Below, piece by piece: positions 26,215 through 36,177 of a DNA stretch of 64,000 nucleotides. Each line of letters starts with the position of its first letter. Position 1 is the first letter of the stretch. Source of the DNA: Paraburkholderia phosphatilytica (GTDB lineage Bacteria; Pseudomonadota; Gammaproteobacteria; Burkholderiales; Burkholderiaceae); NCBI RefSeq assembly GCF_003443895.1, contig NZ_QQOA01000014.1:62001-126000 (forward strand). The letters run 5' to 3'. A program made the translations under genes and the position numbers. Below the pieces are notes generated by a model. That model was not told the DNA's origin and made no database searches. It saw nothing but the letters and a program-made list of their open reading frames with translations.

Positions 26215-27378
26215 CTAATGCACGCCGTCCGCGATCGCTTCCTCGTACACCCGCGCGACCCGCTTCGCGATCACCGCGTTGTCGAAGTGATCGCGCGCGT
26301 ACGCGTGACACGCTTCGGCGTCCGGCAGCCGGATCGCTCCACACAGCGCACCCGCGAGACCATCCGCGATCGCCGCGGCGCCCGTAGCAGGCAACACCAG
26401 ATCCTGCGACAGCCCCGCGACCGCCTCCGGCAATCCGCCCACCGGCGTGACCAGCACCGGCGTGCCCGACGCCAGCGATTCCGCGGTGATCAGCCCGAAG
26501 CCTTCGAGCGCGACGGTCGGCACCACGCTGATGGTGGCTGCGCGATACAGCGCGGCGAGATATGCGTCGGGTACGAAACCGAGCAGCCGGACGTTGTCGT
26601 CGAGGCCCGCGTCGTCGATCCGCTTCTGAAGATCCGCGCCGATCTTGCCCTTGCCCGCAATCAGCAGCAGCACGTCCGGCACGCGCTTCTTCAGCAGGCT
26701 GACCGCGTCGATCAGATCTTCCAGGCCCATGCGACGCACCAGACGCCGCACCGCGAGCACGATCGGCCGGCCGTGCGGCAATTGCAGACGATGCCGCGCT
26801 TCGGCGGGCGACATCGGCAGATTGAACTGCGCGACGTTCACGCAGCCCGGCACGACGCGAATGCGCTCGGGGTCGATCCCATAGCGCGACGTGAGGATCT
26901 GCCCGAATGCATTCGACAGCACGATCAGCCGCGACGAGCGCTCGTACACCGACTGTTCGAGATAGCGCTTCACGCGCTGGCCGAGCGAATCGGCGCCTTC
27001 CACCTGGCTCTCGTCGGCCCACGGACCCTGGAAATGCGAAACCTGCGGAATGCCGCGCGCGACGTCGAGGCCGGGAAACGTGTACAGCGCGAAGTGCGAC
27101 GAGATCACGTCGGGCCGATGCCGCGCGATCTCCCGGCGCAGCGCGCGGCGCGCCGCCATCAGCCGCAACGGCAGCGACTGCGACGCCGGGCCGAAACCCT
27201 GGATCGCGCCGCCCGTATCTTCCGCCACCTGCGGCGACCCCGCGACGACCCCACGCACTTCGACGCCCGCGCCAGGCAGCGCGCCCACCAGCGAGTAGTA
27301 CATCCGGTCGAGGCCGCCGGCGCGCTCCGGAAACCAGTGCATGCCGATCTGCAGCGATTTGATTGAGCGGTGGTTCAT
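26215..27378 (-). CDS. bceK: Glycosyltransferase family 4
   Basis: The 387-residue GT-B enzyme has acceptor-side residues starting SLQIGMHWFPERAGGLDRMY and donor-side motifs VLAVRRLVRRMGLEDLIDA and EGFGLITAESLASGTPVLV (E-x7-E region). It would add one sugar to the growing lipid-linked unit. The ATG at 27378 has AAGGGGA nine bases upstream; the longer frame to 27591 overlaps bceJ in another frame and is not family-like. Last gene of the leftward bceB-K operon, 13 bases after bceJ. Confidence 0.88.
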   Translation of the reverse strand: MNHRSIKSLQIGMHWFPERAGGLDRMYYSLVGALPGAGVEVRGVVAGSPQVAEDTGGAIQGFGPASQSLPLRLMAARRALRREIARHRPDVISSHFALYTFPGLDVARGIPQVSHFQGPWADESQVEGADSLGQRVKRYLEQSVYERSSRLIVLSNAFGQILTSRYGIDPERIRVVPGCVNVAQFNLPMSPAEARHRLQLPHGRPIVLAVRRLVRRMGLEDLIDAVSLLKKRVPDVLLLIAGKGKIGADLQKRIDDAGLDDNVRLLGFVPDAYLAALYRAATISVVPTVALEGFGLITAESLASGTPVLVTPVGGLPEAVAGLSQDLVLPATGAAAIADGLAGALCGAIRLPDAEACHAYARDHFDNAVIAKRVARVYEEAIADGVH

Positions 27379-27391
27379 GTCGGTTCCCCTT

Positions 27392-28585
27392 TCATGGTTG
27401 CGTCGTCGTTGGTGTGGGTGCGAGTGCTGCGGTCTGGACGCTGCGGTCTTCGCGTTCGTCTGCCAGTTGCCGGTACAGCGCGAGGTACTGCCCGGCCATC
27501 CGCGCCCAGCCGAACTGCGCCGCGAGTTCGCCAGCCGCGCGGCCCATCGCGCGGCACCGTTCGCTGCAGTCGGCCAGGCGCGCGACCGCATCGGCGAGCG
27601 CGTGTGGATCGTCCGGATCGTCGAGCACGATCCCGCATTCGGCGGTGATGATCTCCGCGCCGCCCGCGGTGCGCGCGGTGACGACCGGCAGACCCGCCGC
27701 CATCGCTTCGAGCAGCGACAGGCTCATCGCTTCGTAGCGCGACGGAAACACGAACGCATCCGCCGAATGCATCAGCGCGGGCATCTCCTTCACGAGCCCC
27801 AGAAAATGCACGCGGTGCGCAATGCCGAGCTTGCGCGCGAGCGCCGGATACGGACTATCGGTCAGAACACCCGCGACGGCGATCTGCACGTGCTGCGGCA
27901 GCGTCCGCAACGCTTCGAGCACCGTGCCGAGATTCTTGCGCGGCGTACGCAGGTCGCCGACGAAGAGCAGCAGAAACGCAGCTTGCGGCAGGCCGAATTT
28001 CGCGCGGTCGCCGCTCGCGGCCGCGAAGCCTTCGGCATCGACGCCGTTGTAGATCACATCGAGCCGGTTGCGCGGCGTGAGCCCGATCGCATCGATCTCG
28101 TCGGCGACCTTCTTCGATACCGCGGCCACCACGCGCGAGCGGCGGTACGCCCAGCGTTCGAGCCACGCATTCACGCGCGTGTACACGAACTGATACGACG
28201 ACCACAGGCTGCGGCCGATCCCGAACGGGTAGTAGCGGCTGCGCGCCCAACCGCCATGCACGAAGTGCGCGGTGTTCACGTCGGCCTTCGCCCACGTGAT
28301 GAAGCCGTTCACGTGCAGCACGTCATAATCCGCGCGATGCGCGCGCAGCCACAGCGCGCTTTTCAGCGCGAACACCTGCTGGCGCAGCAGGTTGGTGGGC
28401 CACCATTTGCCGGGCTTCACGCGCACCCAGCGCGCGTGGGGATACGCGAGCAGCTCGGGCGCGACCTGCGACGCGACCAGCGTAACCTCGAAGCCCGCTT
28501 CGAGCGCGGCGCGGGCGATTTCATGATTGACGCGCCCCTGGCCATCGTTGTGGCGCACCACGTGGGTGACGATCGCGACTCTCAA
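27392..28585 (-). CDS. bceJ: Glycosyltransferase family 4
   Basis: The 397-residue GT-B enzyme begins MRVAIVTHVVRHNDGQGRVN and has VGDLRTPRKNLGTVLEAL and FPSRYEAMSLSLLEAMAAGL, the donor-binding region of GT4 enzymes. The start is TTG at 28585, immediately after the bceI stop, with GGAGAC about six bases upstream inside the bceI end; such abutting genes are usually translationally coupled. It assembles part of the repeat unit. The specific linkage is unknown. Confidence 0.88.
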   Translation of the reverse strand: MRVAIVTHVVRHNDGQGRVNHEIARAALEAGFEVTLVASQVAPELLAYPHARWVRVKPGKWWPTNLLRQQVFALKSALWLRAHRADYDVLHVNGFITWAKADVNTAHFVHGGWARSRYYPFGIGRSLWSSYQFVYTRVNAWLERWAYRRSRVVAAVSKKVADEIDAIGLTPRNRLDVIYNGVDAEGFAAASGDRAKFGLPQAAFLLLFVGDLRTPRKNLGTVLEALRTLPQHVQIAVAGVLTDSPYPALARKLGIAHRVHFLGLVKEMPALMHSADAFVFPSRYEAMSLSLLEAMAAGLPVVTARTAGGAEIITAECGIVLDDPDDPHALADAVARLADCSERCRAMGRAAGELAAQFGWARMAGQYLALYRQLADEREDRSVQTAALAPTPTTTQP

Positions 28586-30082
28586 TCAGGTGTCTCCGGG
28601 ATGAATGCGGGCTGCCCTGCGCGTGGCCTTCTGCCAGTGCGCCGCGGACAGGATCGAAAACGCGCTCGAAAACAGCAGCAGGCCGCCGGTGCCGACGAGC
28701 GAGTTGGTGAACACGAGCATCGCGAAGATCGACAGCGCGAGGCTCAGGCACGCGGATGCATAGCGGTCGTTGCGCACCGCGAACGATGCGCGCACCGCGC
28801 GCATCAACAGCCACAACGTGCCCGACAGATACAGCAGCGTGCCGGGCCAGCCGAGCACGAACGGAATGTTCATCACGCCGCTGTCGAAGCTGCCGTATTT
28901 GCCGAGTTCGCCGCTGTCGCTGGAGAGCTTCGTCGACGAGCCGGTTGCGCCGAGGCCTTCGCCGGTCACGTCGGTGAACGCGGTCTTCGCGAAGGTCGCG
29001 TAGAACGCGTTGCGCGCGGCATAGCTCTGGTCGTCGTGGAGATTCACGAGCGTCTGCAGCCGCGCCTGCATGCGCTCCGCCACCGGCCCCACCGCAAGCA
29101 GCGGCACGCACAGCCCGGTCAGCAGCACCGCGCTCGCGACGATGCGAATGCGCACGGTGTTGTTCGACTTCAGCAACTGGATGAACAGCGCGATCACCCA
29201 GCCGCCCCACGTGGAGCGCACCAGCGAAAGCGCGAACGAGATGAAGCCGAGCGCGCCCGCCACCCAGCGCACGCGGTGCTTCGCGGCCATCACGAACACC
29301 ATCGCGCCCATCATCGCGAACGCGAACGGACCGGACGAATTCATCGTGCTGAACACGCGCACGCCGAACGGCACGGGATCGCCCTGCGAGCTCATGTCGG
29401 AGCCCATCATCCACATCGCGTCCCACGGCGGCATGATGAAGAACTGCACGATGCCGTAGCCGCCCATCGCGAGCATGCCCCAGATGAACGTGTTGACGAT
29501 CGCGTCGCGGTACTGCGGATACTGGCGCGAATGCGCCATGATGTGAAAGCCGATCAGCACCGGATAGAGCCAGTTCGCGAGATCGTAAGTCGCGGCGAGC
29601 GGCCCGACCGACACCACGCCGACGAGGTACGCATACGCGATGCCGCCGAGCATCAGCAGCACCGGCAGTCCGCGCCGCTGCGCGAGCACCGGGTAGTAGC
29701 GCACGAGCGACAGCCCGCTCACCATCGTCACCGCGAGCGGCGCGATCTGGATCAGGCTCGTGGGCGTGAACGCGCCCTTCGCGTAGTCCGCGAGGCGCCG
29801 CACTTCCGGGCTCAGGAACCACGTCCACCACATGAAGCCGACATAGCGCGCGGGGCTGCGGAAATACAGCCAGACGCCCGTCGCGATCGCGAGCACCGGA
29901 AAGCCGACCGTCAGCGCGGAGCCCTGATGCGCGAGGATCAGCACGCCGGTGAGCGTCCACAGCGCGAGCGGCGGCAGCCAGGCTTTCGGGTCGTCGCGCA
30001 ACAGGCGCGATGCGCGCGAGCCGTGTGGTGCTGGCGCGCTGCCGGACGTATCGTGCGCCGGCGCGGAGATGAGCGTCGACAT
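28586..30082 (-). CDS. bceI: Wzy-like polysaccharide polymerase / O-antigen ligase family membrane protein
   Basis: The 498-residue protein has about eleven hydrophobic segments and a large periplasmic loop (about residues 330-420, after VGPVAERMQARLQTLVNL), as in Wzy polymerases. There is no conserved catalytic motif in this group, so the call rests on topology and context: it lies between glycosyltransferases bceH and bceJ, next to the Wzc/Wza-type genes, and the locus has a flippase. It would polymerise repeat units at the outer face of the inner membrane. It starts 3 bases after bceH's upstream neighbour ends and abuts bceJ. Confidence 0.82.
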   Translation of the reverse strand: MSTLISAPAHDTSGSAPAPHGSRASRLLRDDPKAWLPPLALWTLTGVLILAHQGSALTVGFPVLAIATGVWLYFRSPARYVGFMWWTWFLSPEVRRLADYAKGAFTPTSLIQIAPLAVTMVSGLSLVRYYPVLAQRRGLPVLLMLGGIAYAYLVGVVSVGPLAATYDLANWLYPVLIGFHIMAHSRQYPQYRDAIVNTFIWGMLAMGGYGIVQFFIMPPWDAMWMMGSDMSSQGDPVPFGVRVFSTMNSSGPFAFAMMGAMVFVMAAKHRVRWVAGALGFISFALSLVRSTWGGWVIALFIQLLKSNNTVRIRIVASAVLLTGLCVPLLAVGPVAERMQARLQTLVNLHDDQSYAARNAFYATFAKTAFTDVTGEGLGATGSSTKLSSDSGELGKYGSFDSGVMNIPFVLGWPGTLLYLSGTLWLLMRAVRASFAVRNDRYASACLSLALSIFAMLVFTNSLVGTGGLLLFSSAFSILSAAHWQKATRRAARIHPGDT

Positions 30083-30085
30083 GCG

Positions 30086-31234
30086 TCACAGCCCTCCGCC
30101 TGCGCGGCCGGATGCGTAGCCGCCGGCGTTCGAACGCGCCGTTGCCGCATGCGGACGCTTCGTGCGCAGCAGTTCGTTCGTGATCCACACGTGCTGCTGC
30201 GCGTAGTGCTGCGTCGTGAGATCGCGCGCGATGAGTTGTCCCACGGCCTCGCACGCCTGCGCGAGCGCGGCTTCGGGCCGCACCGCGAGACGGCTCGCGG
30301 CATCGCGCAGCGCGGCCGGATCGAAGGGCGGCACGTAGGACACCGCGTGATCGTCGAAGTAATCGTCGACGGCGCCCACGCGCGTGACGATCATCGGCTT
30401 GCCGACGGCCGCCGCTTCCAGCATCACGGTAATGCCCGACGCGTGCGCGTTCGGCCGCAGCGGCACCACGATCACGTCGGCCCAGTCGTACAGCTCGCGC
30501 TGTTTCGCAAGGCCAGGGGCCGACGCGATCCGCACATTCGGCGCATGCAACGACGCGGGAATCCGCCGGCGCGTGGCGAGCCGCACGTCGTAGCGCGCGT
30601 CGTGGCCGAACGCCTTCACGAAGGTGTCCCAGTCGCGGTCGCGGTCGTTACCGATCGCGGCGACCCGCAGCGGCGTATGCGGCTGCCACGCGCGCGGCGC
30701 GCGCACCGGAAAGTCGACCGTGTTGAGGCCGTAGTACACCTGCACCGCGTCACGCTCCAGATAGCGGCGGCAGAGCCGCGCGTTGTCGCTCGCGAGCGTC
30801 GTCAGTACGTCCGCGCGCGCGATCAGCCGGCGATAGCACCAGCGCCGCAGCGCGCCATACTCGGGCCAGCGGTCGAGCAGCCACACGCTCTGCGCGAGCA
30901 GCAGCGGCGCCGTGGCGCGCGGGCGGCCGTGCAGGAGCAGCAGCAGCGCGACCGACAGATGCTCGTGCTCGGTATGCGTCCAGATCACATCGGAGCGCAG
31001 GATTTCGCCGCGGTTGCGCCATGTGTGAATGAAGTCGAAGCCGAGCACGGCTTTCAGCGCGCGTCGCGCGAGTCGCATCGGCGTGCGTTCGCGCGTGTCC
31101 TGCGAATAGGTCAGCGCGAACTCGTCCGACTCCGCGTGGTGATAACCGTACAGGCAACCGATATCGTCGCCCTTGCGGTAGTGACGCGGGTCGGCGCCGT
31201 AAAACAGGTGCACGTGGACCTTGGTCGCATTCAT
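30086..31234 (-). CDS. bceH: Glycosyltransferase (GT-B type)
   Basis: The 382-residue product starts MNATKVHVHLFYGADPRHYR. It has a weak GT4 fold: an acceptor half with WTHTEHEHLSVALLLLLHGR and a donor half with DWADVIVVPLRPNAHASGIT and EAAAVGKPMIVTRVGAVDDY. Conservation is lower than in bceJ or bceK. The ATG at 31234 has GGGGGAA six bases upstream; the frame to 31450 lies over bceG in another frame. It presumably adds a sugar to the repeat unit. It ends three bases before bceI begins. Confidence 0.8.
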   Translation of the reverse strand: MNATKVHVHLFYGADPRHYRKGDDIGCLYGYHHAESDEFALTYSQDTRERTPMRLARRALKAVLGFDFIHTWRNRGEILRSDVIWTHTEHEHLSVALLLLLHGRPRATAPLLLAQSVWLLDRWPEYGALRRWCYRRLIARADVLTTLASDNARLCRRYLERDAVQVYYGLNTVDFPVRAPRAWQPHTPLRVAAIGNDRDRDWDTFVKAFGHDARYDVRLATRRRIPASLHAPNVRIASAPGLAKQRELYDWADVIVVPLRPNAHASGITVMLEAAAVGKPMIVTRVGAVDDYFDDHAVSYVPPFDPAALRDAASRLAVRPEAALAQACEAVGQLIARDLTTQHYAQQHVWITNELLRTKRPHAATARSNAGGYASGRAGGGL

Positions 31235-31299
31235 GCAGGATTCCCCCGACTGTCCGTGATGGCTCGTGCGCTGATGGCGCGGTGCTATGTCGACGTGCG

Positions 31300-32223
31300 T
31301 CACAGCGCGGCGCGGCGTGCTTCCTGCGCGCCCGTGCGCACCGCGCGCCAGCGTGCGAGCGTCGCGCCGCCGCGCTTCGACGCGAGCGCGAGCACCGCAT
31401 GCACGAAGCCCGGATACACGCGCGTGCCGACGAGCGCATACCACCACCACGCGGTCTCGCGACGCATCGGCGGCAGTTGCGCGCGCAGGATCAGATGCAG
31501 GTTGTACGCGGCATTGCGCACGGCCTGCATCGTCTGCGCGTCGCGGCGGTCTTCGTCGAAGCGTTCGGCGGGGAAGTGATCGACGGCGACCTGCGGGTCG
31601 TAGACGAGCTTCCAGCCGGCGTTCTTCACGCTCATGCTGAACGCCATGTCGTTGTGCACCTGCGCGCCCGCACCGCGCAGCCGGCTGTCGAAGCGGATCG
31701 CGCGGATCGCGTCGCGGCGGTAGCTCATGTTCGCGCCTTTCAGCAGGTCCACTTCGCGCGCGACGCCCACCCCGAGATGGTGGTTGCCGACAATCTTCCC
31801 CGACGTGCGCAGCTTGCCGACGAGCGGCCGCGCGCCGTCCAGCACGCGGCCGCTCTGGTGCACCCAGTCGCGGCCGCCGAGCGCGCCGAGTCGCGGGTCC
31901 GCGTCGAACGCCATCGCGATACGCGCGACCCAGTCGTTGCGCGGCGCGGCGTCGTCGTCGGTGATCGCGATCACGTCGCCGGTCGCGGCGTCGAGCCCGC
32001 GGTTGAGCGCGGCCACCTGGCCCGGCACGTCCACCGGCACCACGACGAGCGGCAGCAGGCGGCTCGCCACATGCTGGCGCAGGCCTGCATGCGTGATCTC
32101 GTCGTCAGGACGGGCCACGACGATCACTTCGTCGGGACGCCGCCGCTGCCGCGTCAACGCCGCGAGACAACGCGCGAGATCCGCCGGGCGGCGATAGGTC
32201 GGAACGAGTACGGAGACTTTCAT
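31300..32223 (-). CDS. bceG: Glycosyltransferase family 2
   Basis: The 307-residue GT-A enzyme begins MKVSVLVPTYRRPADLARCL, with the DxD-type metal site in DVIAITDDDAAPRNDWV near residue 95 and KGANMSYRRDAI further on. It transfers a sugar from a nucleotide donor at the cytoplasmic face. The ATG at 32223 has GGAGG nine bases upstream and is the family start. It follows bceF by 56 bases and precedes bceH by 65 bases in the leftward operon. Confidence 0.88.
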   Translation of the reverse strand: MKVSVLVPTYRRPADLARCLAALTRQRRRPDEVIVVARPDDEITHAGLRQHVASRLLPLVVVPVDVPGQVAALNRGLDAATGDVIAITDDDAAPRNDWVARIAMAFDADPRLGALGGRDWVHQSGRVLDGARPLVGKLRTSGKIVGNHHLGVGVAREVDLLKGANMSYRRDAIRAIRFDSRLRGAGAQVHNDMAFSMSVKNAGWKLVYDPQVAVDHFPAERFDEDRRDAQTMQAVRNAAYNLHLILRAQLPPMRRETAWWWYALVGTRVYPGFVHAVLALASKRGGATLARWRAVRTGAQEARRAAL

Positions 32224-32279
32224 CGGGATCCTCCAGTGCGTCGGCACTTCGGTTCGGCAGGCGAGGCTCTTGGCCCGCA

Positions 32280-34502
32280 TCACGCGCTCAGATACTCCTG
32301 CACCGCCGCGTAGCCGCGTCCATACGCGCCACGCGCGCGCTGCGGCATCGCGTTGAAGATCGCGCCCTGCACCTGCACGCCGCCCGACTTCAGGCGCTTC
32401 AGCATGTCCGCGAGTTCGCCTTCGCTGTGCATGCCCGAGCGCACCGCGACGAACGTGGTGCCGGCCTGCGCGCCGATCAGCGCGGCGTCCGTCACTGCGA
32501 GCACCGGCGGCGTGTCGATCAGGATCACGTCGTAGCGCTCGACGAGCGTCTCCAGCGACTGCTGCAGACGCGGCGACATCAGCAGCTCCGACGGATTGGG
32601 CGGACGGCGGCCGCACGAAATGAACTGCAGGTTCTCCACTTCGCTGCCGCGGATCGCTTCGTCGAGCGCGATCTGTCCGGACAGCAGTTCGGAGAAACCG
32701 TTGTCGGGCGAACCGCCCAGATAGCGTTCGAGCGCGCCGCGCCGCATGTCACCGTCGATCATCAGCACGCGCTTGCCTGAATGCGCAAGCAGCACCGCGA
32801 GGTTGACGGTGAGAAAGCTCTTGCCGACGCCCGGCATCGCGCCGGTCAGCATGATCACGCGGTTGCGCGCATCCATCGTCGAGAACTGCAGCGCGGTCCG
32901 CAGGCTGCGCAGGCTTTCCACCGTGACGTCTTTCGGTCGTGCGCTCGCGAGTACCGAGCGCAGCCGGTTGCCGCCGCGCACCACGGTGTGCTCCAGCACC
33001 GCCTGCTCGGCGGACAGCGGAATCAGCCCGTACACCGGCAGATGAAATGCGCGCTCCACCTGCTCCGGATCGACGATGCCCTTGAACAGGTTGCGCCGCA
33101 CGAACACGAAACCCGTACCGACGATCAGGCCGAGAATCGTCGCGGCCGAAACGATCAGCACCTTCTTCGGCTTCGACGGCATGCCGGGCCGCATCGCCGC
33201 ATCGACGATGTGCACGTTGCCGCCGGTGCCGACGCGCTGCACCGACAGCTCCTGAATGCGGTTCAGCAGCAGCACGTAGATGTCTTCGGCCACTTTCGCG
33301 TCGCGCTGCAGTTGCACCGCTTTCACCTCGGTAGCGGGCAGATCGCGGAAACGCGTGTCGTATTTCGCGCGTTCGGCTTCGAGCTGCGCGAGCTGTTCGC
33401 TCGCGGCGATCAGCACTGGGTGATCGCTGCCGAAGCGCGCATCGAGCGTCGCGATCTGCAGCTTCATCTGCGAGATCTGCTGCTCGTACTGGATGCTGCC
33501 GTCCAGATAGATCTTCGCTTCTTCGCTCGCGTTGATCGAACCGGACTTGCTCTGATAATCGGTCAACGCCGCTTCCGCGCGCACCAGATCGCCCTTCAGG
33601 CGCGGCTCTTCGGCGCGCAGGAAATCGAGCATCTTGTTCGCGTCGGCCTGCTTGGTCGCGATGTGCTCCTGTACGTACGACTGCGCGAGCGCATTGGCGA
33701 TCTGCGATGCGCGCTCGGCATCCGTATCTTCGAGCGAGATGCCGATCACGCCGGTCTGCTTGCCCTGCTCCTGCACGGTGATCGCCGACTGGAACGCGGT
33801 GATCGCGTCGAGGTCGTTCATGCGCGCGGCCGTGAAGCGCGTGCCGGGCCGCGCCACCAGCCGCTTCACGAGGATCGTCACGCCGTTGCCCTGTGCCTGC
33901 TGACCCACCTGCCCCGTCAGCAGCAGATTGCCGTCGCTGTCTTCGAGCGTGTAGCGGCCCTGCGGCAACGCGGTCAGCATGAGCTTCTTGCCTTCGAGCG
34001 AAGGCGTCACGTCGAGTGAATCCACGTCCGCCACTTCACCGCCCCATGCGAACGATGTCATGCCGAGCCAGGGCTTCGCCAGTTCGCCGGGCGTGGCGAG
34101 CCGCGCGGCGAGATTGCCGAGCACCGGAATCGTCTTCGGCGCGACGAAGAAGTTCAGCTTGAAGCGGTCCACCACCGGTTCGACGACGCTGCGGCTCTTG
34201 ATCATCTCGATCTCGGCATCGGTAGGCAGCGACGATGAACCGGTCGACACCGCCGCGCCCGTCTGAGTCTGCGTGAGCGCCTGCGACGTGAAATCCGACG
34301 GCTCGACGCGCACGCGCGCATCCGCCGTGTAGACGGGTTTCGCGACGTAGCAGTAGAACACTGCGATGGCCACGACCGTCGCGGCAATCGCGATCAGCCA
34401 CCAGACGTCGTCGAGCATGACCTGCAGCAGGTCGCCGAGGACCACGTCCTCTTCTTCGGTCTTCGGCGTTACGGTCAGTGCGGTATGGGCTTGCGTGTTC
34501 AC
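32280..34502 (-). CDS. bceF: Polysaccharide co-polymerase and tyrosine autokinase (Wzc-type)
   Basis: The 740-residue inner-membrane protein has a Wzz domain with two membrane spans (about 33-52 and 455-475) and periplasmic coiled coil. The cytoplasmic BY-kinase domain has Walker A MPGVGKSFL, Walker A' VLMIDGDMRRG and Walker B VILIDTPP. The C-terminus RGAYGRGYAAVQEYLSA holds the three-tyrosine cluster that is autophosphorylated. It controls polymer length and export with BceE; the phosphatase BceD likely reverses its phosphorylation. The start is GTG at 34502 with GGGA upstream. Cepacian BceF has this architecture. Confidence 0.93.
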   Translation of the reverse strand: MNTQAHTALTVTPKTEEEDVVLGDLLQVMLDDVWWLIAIAATVVAIAVFYCYVAKPVYTADARVRVEPSDFTSQALTQTQTGAAVSTGSSSLPTDAEIEMIKSRSVVEPVVDRFKLNFFVAPKTIPVLGNLAARLATPGELAKPWLGMTSFAWGGEVADVDSLDVTPSLEGKKLMLTALPQGRYTLEDSDGNLLLTGQVGQQAQGNGVTILVKRLVARPGTRFTAARMNDLDAITAFQSAITVQEQGKQTGVIGISLEDTDAERASQIANALAQSYVQEHIATKQADANKMLDFLRAEEPRLKGDLVRAEAALTDYQSKSGSINASEEAKIYLDGSIQYEQQISQMKLQIATLDARFGSDHPVLIAASEQLAQLEAERAKYDTRFRDLPATEVKAVQLQRDAKVAEDIYVLLLNRIQELSVQRVGTGGNVHIVDAAMRPGMPSKPKKVLIVSAATILGLIVGTGFVFVRRNLFKGIVDPEQVERAFHLPVYGLIPLSAEQAVLEHTVVRGGNRLRSVLASARPKDVTVESLRSLRTALQFSTMDARNRVIMLTGAMPGVGKSFLTVNLAVLLAHSGKRVLMIDGDMRRGALERYLGGSPDNGFSELLSGQIALDEAIRGSEVENLQFISCGRRPPNPSELLMSPRLQQSLETLVERYDVILIDTPPVLAVTDAALIGAQAGTTFVAVRSGMHSEGELADMLKRLKSGGVQVQGAIFNAMPQRARGAYGRGYAAVQEYLSA

Positions 34503-34535
34503 GGTTCGGTCCCGGTGGATGGGTGGCGGTGCGCG

Positions 34536-35717
34536 TCAGCGTGTGATCTGCTTCGTGTAGAACACGGCCTGGATGGTCGGCAGCACCTCCAGCAGCACGC
34601 GGTTGAACGTCGTGGACGAAGCCGTGCCGACATAGACGACGTCGAGCGGCTTCAGCTGGAATTTCGTCGACAGCATGATCGAGTCCGGCTGCGTCATGTC
34701 GAGCCGGTACACGTCGGGCTGCGTCGGGTGGTCCATCATTCCGCGCATCACGTAGATCTGGCGCGGGTTCGCGTCGGTATCGAGAATGCCGCCGGCTTGC
34801 GTGAGCGCATCCGCGATCGTCAGGCGGCCCTTCAGCATCGGCATCTGGGTCGGCGTCTTCACTTCGCCGAGCACGAAGACGCGGGTGTCGGTGCGGTCCG
34901 GAATGTTGATGATGTCGCCGCTCTGCAGCATCACGTCCTGCGACGTGTCGCCGCGATCGAGCAGACGGTTCGCGTCCAGCACGTACAGGTGGTGGTTGCG
35001 CGTGAGCCGCACGCGCTGGATGTCGGCGTCGGTCGTCGTGCCGCCCGAACGCGTGATCGCGTCGACAAGCGTCAGCGGCATGTCGCTGATCGCGAGCGGC
35101 CCCGGCTGCTTGACCTCGCCCGTCACCTGCACCTTCTGGCTGCGGTATGCGAGCACGCGCACGTCGACCTGCGGGTTCCTGATGTAGCGCACGAGGCCGC
35201 TCGCAAGCTGCTCGCGCAGATCGTTGACGGTCTTGCCCGCCGCATGAATGCGGCCGACGAACGGGAAGTAGATCGTGCCGTCCGGTGCGACGGTCTGCCC
35301 GTACGGATCCGCTTCGCCCGGCAACGCGGCGGTATACGGCTGCGCGAGCGCCTGGCCGAGCGTCTGCGTGGTGTTGCCGCCTGCGGAAAACGTGCTGCCC
35401 TGCGGCGTCGACAGTTCCGGATGGTCGTACACGGTCACGCCGAGAATGTCCTGCGGTGCGATCCGGTACACGTAGTCCGCCGGATTCGCGAACGGCGGCA
35501 GCGGCAGGTCCTGCGGCGGCGGCGCGGCCTGGGTCTGCTCGTCGACCAGTTCTTCGTCGATCAGGTGGACTGGATAGTTCGGCTGCTGCTTGCGCGCGGC
35601 CGCTTCGTCGAGCCGCGACGTATCGAGGTAATTGCCGGGCGCCGTCGAGCACGCACTCATGCAGACGGTGAGAACCAGCGCCAGCGCAGGCGCGATTGCG
35701 AGGTCGAGCTTCAGCAT
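34536..35717 (-). CDS. bceE: Outer-membrane polysaccharide export lipoprotein (Wza-type)
   Basis: The 393-residue product starts MLKLDLAIAPALALVLTVCM and then SAC, a lipoprotein signal with the lipobox cysteine at about residue 23. A poly-export domain follows (YRIAPQDILGVTVYDHPELS near residue 95), then SLBB repeats. It forms the outer-membrane pore for the polymer and docks with BceF. The ATG at 35717 overlaps the last seven bases of bceD, so translation is probably coupled; ATG at 35732 sits right against the GAAGGG and is less likely. Confidence 0.92.
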   Translation of the reverse strand: MLKLDLAIAPALALVLTVCMSACSTAPGNYLDTSRLDEAAARKQQPNYPVHLIDEELVDEQTQAAPPPQDLPLPPFANPADYVYRIAPQDILGVTVYDHPELSTPQGSTFSAGGNTTQTLGQALAQPYTAALPGEADPYGQTVAPDGTIYFPFVGRIHAAGKTVNDLREQLASGLVRYIRNPQVDVRVLAYRSQKVQVTGEVKQPGPLAISDMPLTLVDAITRSGGTTTDADIQRVRLTRNHHLYVLDANRLLDRGDTSQDVMLQSGDIINIPDRTDTRVFVLGEVKTPTQMPMLKGRLTIADALTQAGGILDTDANPRQIYVMRGMMDHPTQPDVYRLDMTQPDSIMLSTKFQLKPLDVVYVGTASSTTFNRVLLEVLPTIQAVFYTKQITR

Positions 35718-36154
35718 AGTCGGTCCAGCCATCCCTTCACCAGATGTTCGATCAACGCGAGACTGTCGCGATACATCGCCTCGTCGAGGCCGTGCGGATC
35801 GGGCACGTCCGAGTCTTCCCACTTGCCGAGCGCATGCACCTTGCCGCGCGAGGTCGGCGCGAGCGCTTCCACCTGCTTCACCTGGCGACGCTCGGTCACG
35901 AGCACGAGGTCCGCATCGCAGATCAGGCGCCGCGTGAGACGCCGCGAACAATGCTCATGGCCGCCGACGCCGCGTTCGGCGAGCAGCCGCACCATCATCG
36001 GGTCCATGCCGTCGCCATCCAGCGCGCGCAGCCCCGCCGAGTGAAACGCCGACGCGCCGCGCGAACGGCGGCGCTGCCACGCGCGAAACAGCCGCTCCGC
36101 CGCGGGCGAGCGGCACACGTTCGCATGGCAGACGATCAGCACGTTGTCGAACAT
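35711..36154 (-). CDS. bceD: Low-molecular-weight protein tyrosine phosphatase
   Basis: The 147-residue enzyme has the phosphate-binding loop VCHANVCRSP (C-x5-R) at residues 8-15 and the general-acid DPHG loop near residue 120. It would dephosphorylate BceF, the usual Wzb/Wzc pairing. Two starts are possible: 36154 with AGGAG eight bases upstream (chosen), or 36181, which overlaps the bceC stop as ATGA and would add nine residues. It overlaps bceE at the other end, making C-D-E tightly packed. Confidence 0.92.
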   Translation of the reverse strand: MFDNVLIVCHANVCRSPAAERLFRAWQRRRSRGASAFHSAGLRALDGDGMDPMMVRLLAERGVGGHEHCSRRLTRRLICDADLVLVTERRQVKQVEALAPTSRGKVHALGKWEDSDVPDPHGLDEAMYRDSLALIEHLVKGWLDRLC

Positions 36155-36177
36155 GGCGTCGGCTCCTCGGCGTTGTG

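Noticed and set aside
27341..31579. Very long rightward open frame (about 4.2 kb) across the bceK-bceH region
   Set aside because: It is antisense to four genes with clear family motifs; its translation is arginine/histidine/glutamine-rich low complexity, as expected from the complement of GC-rich codons.
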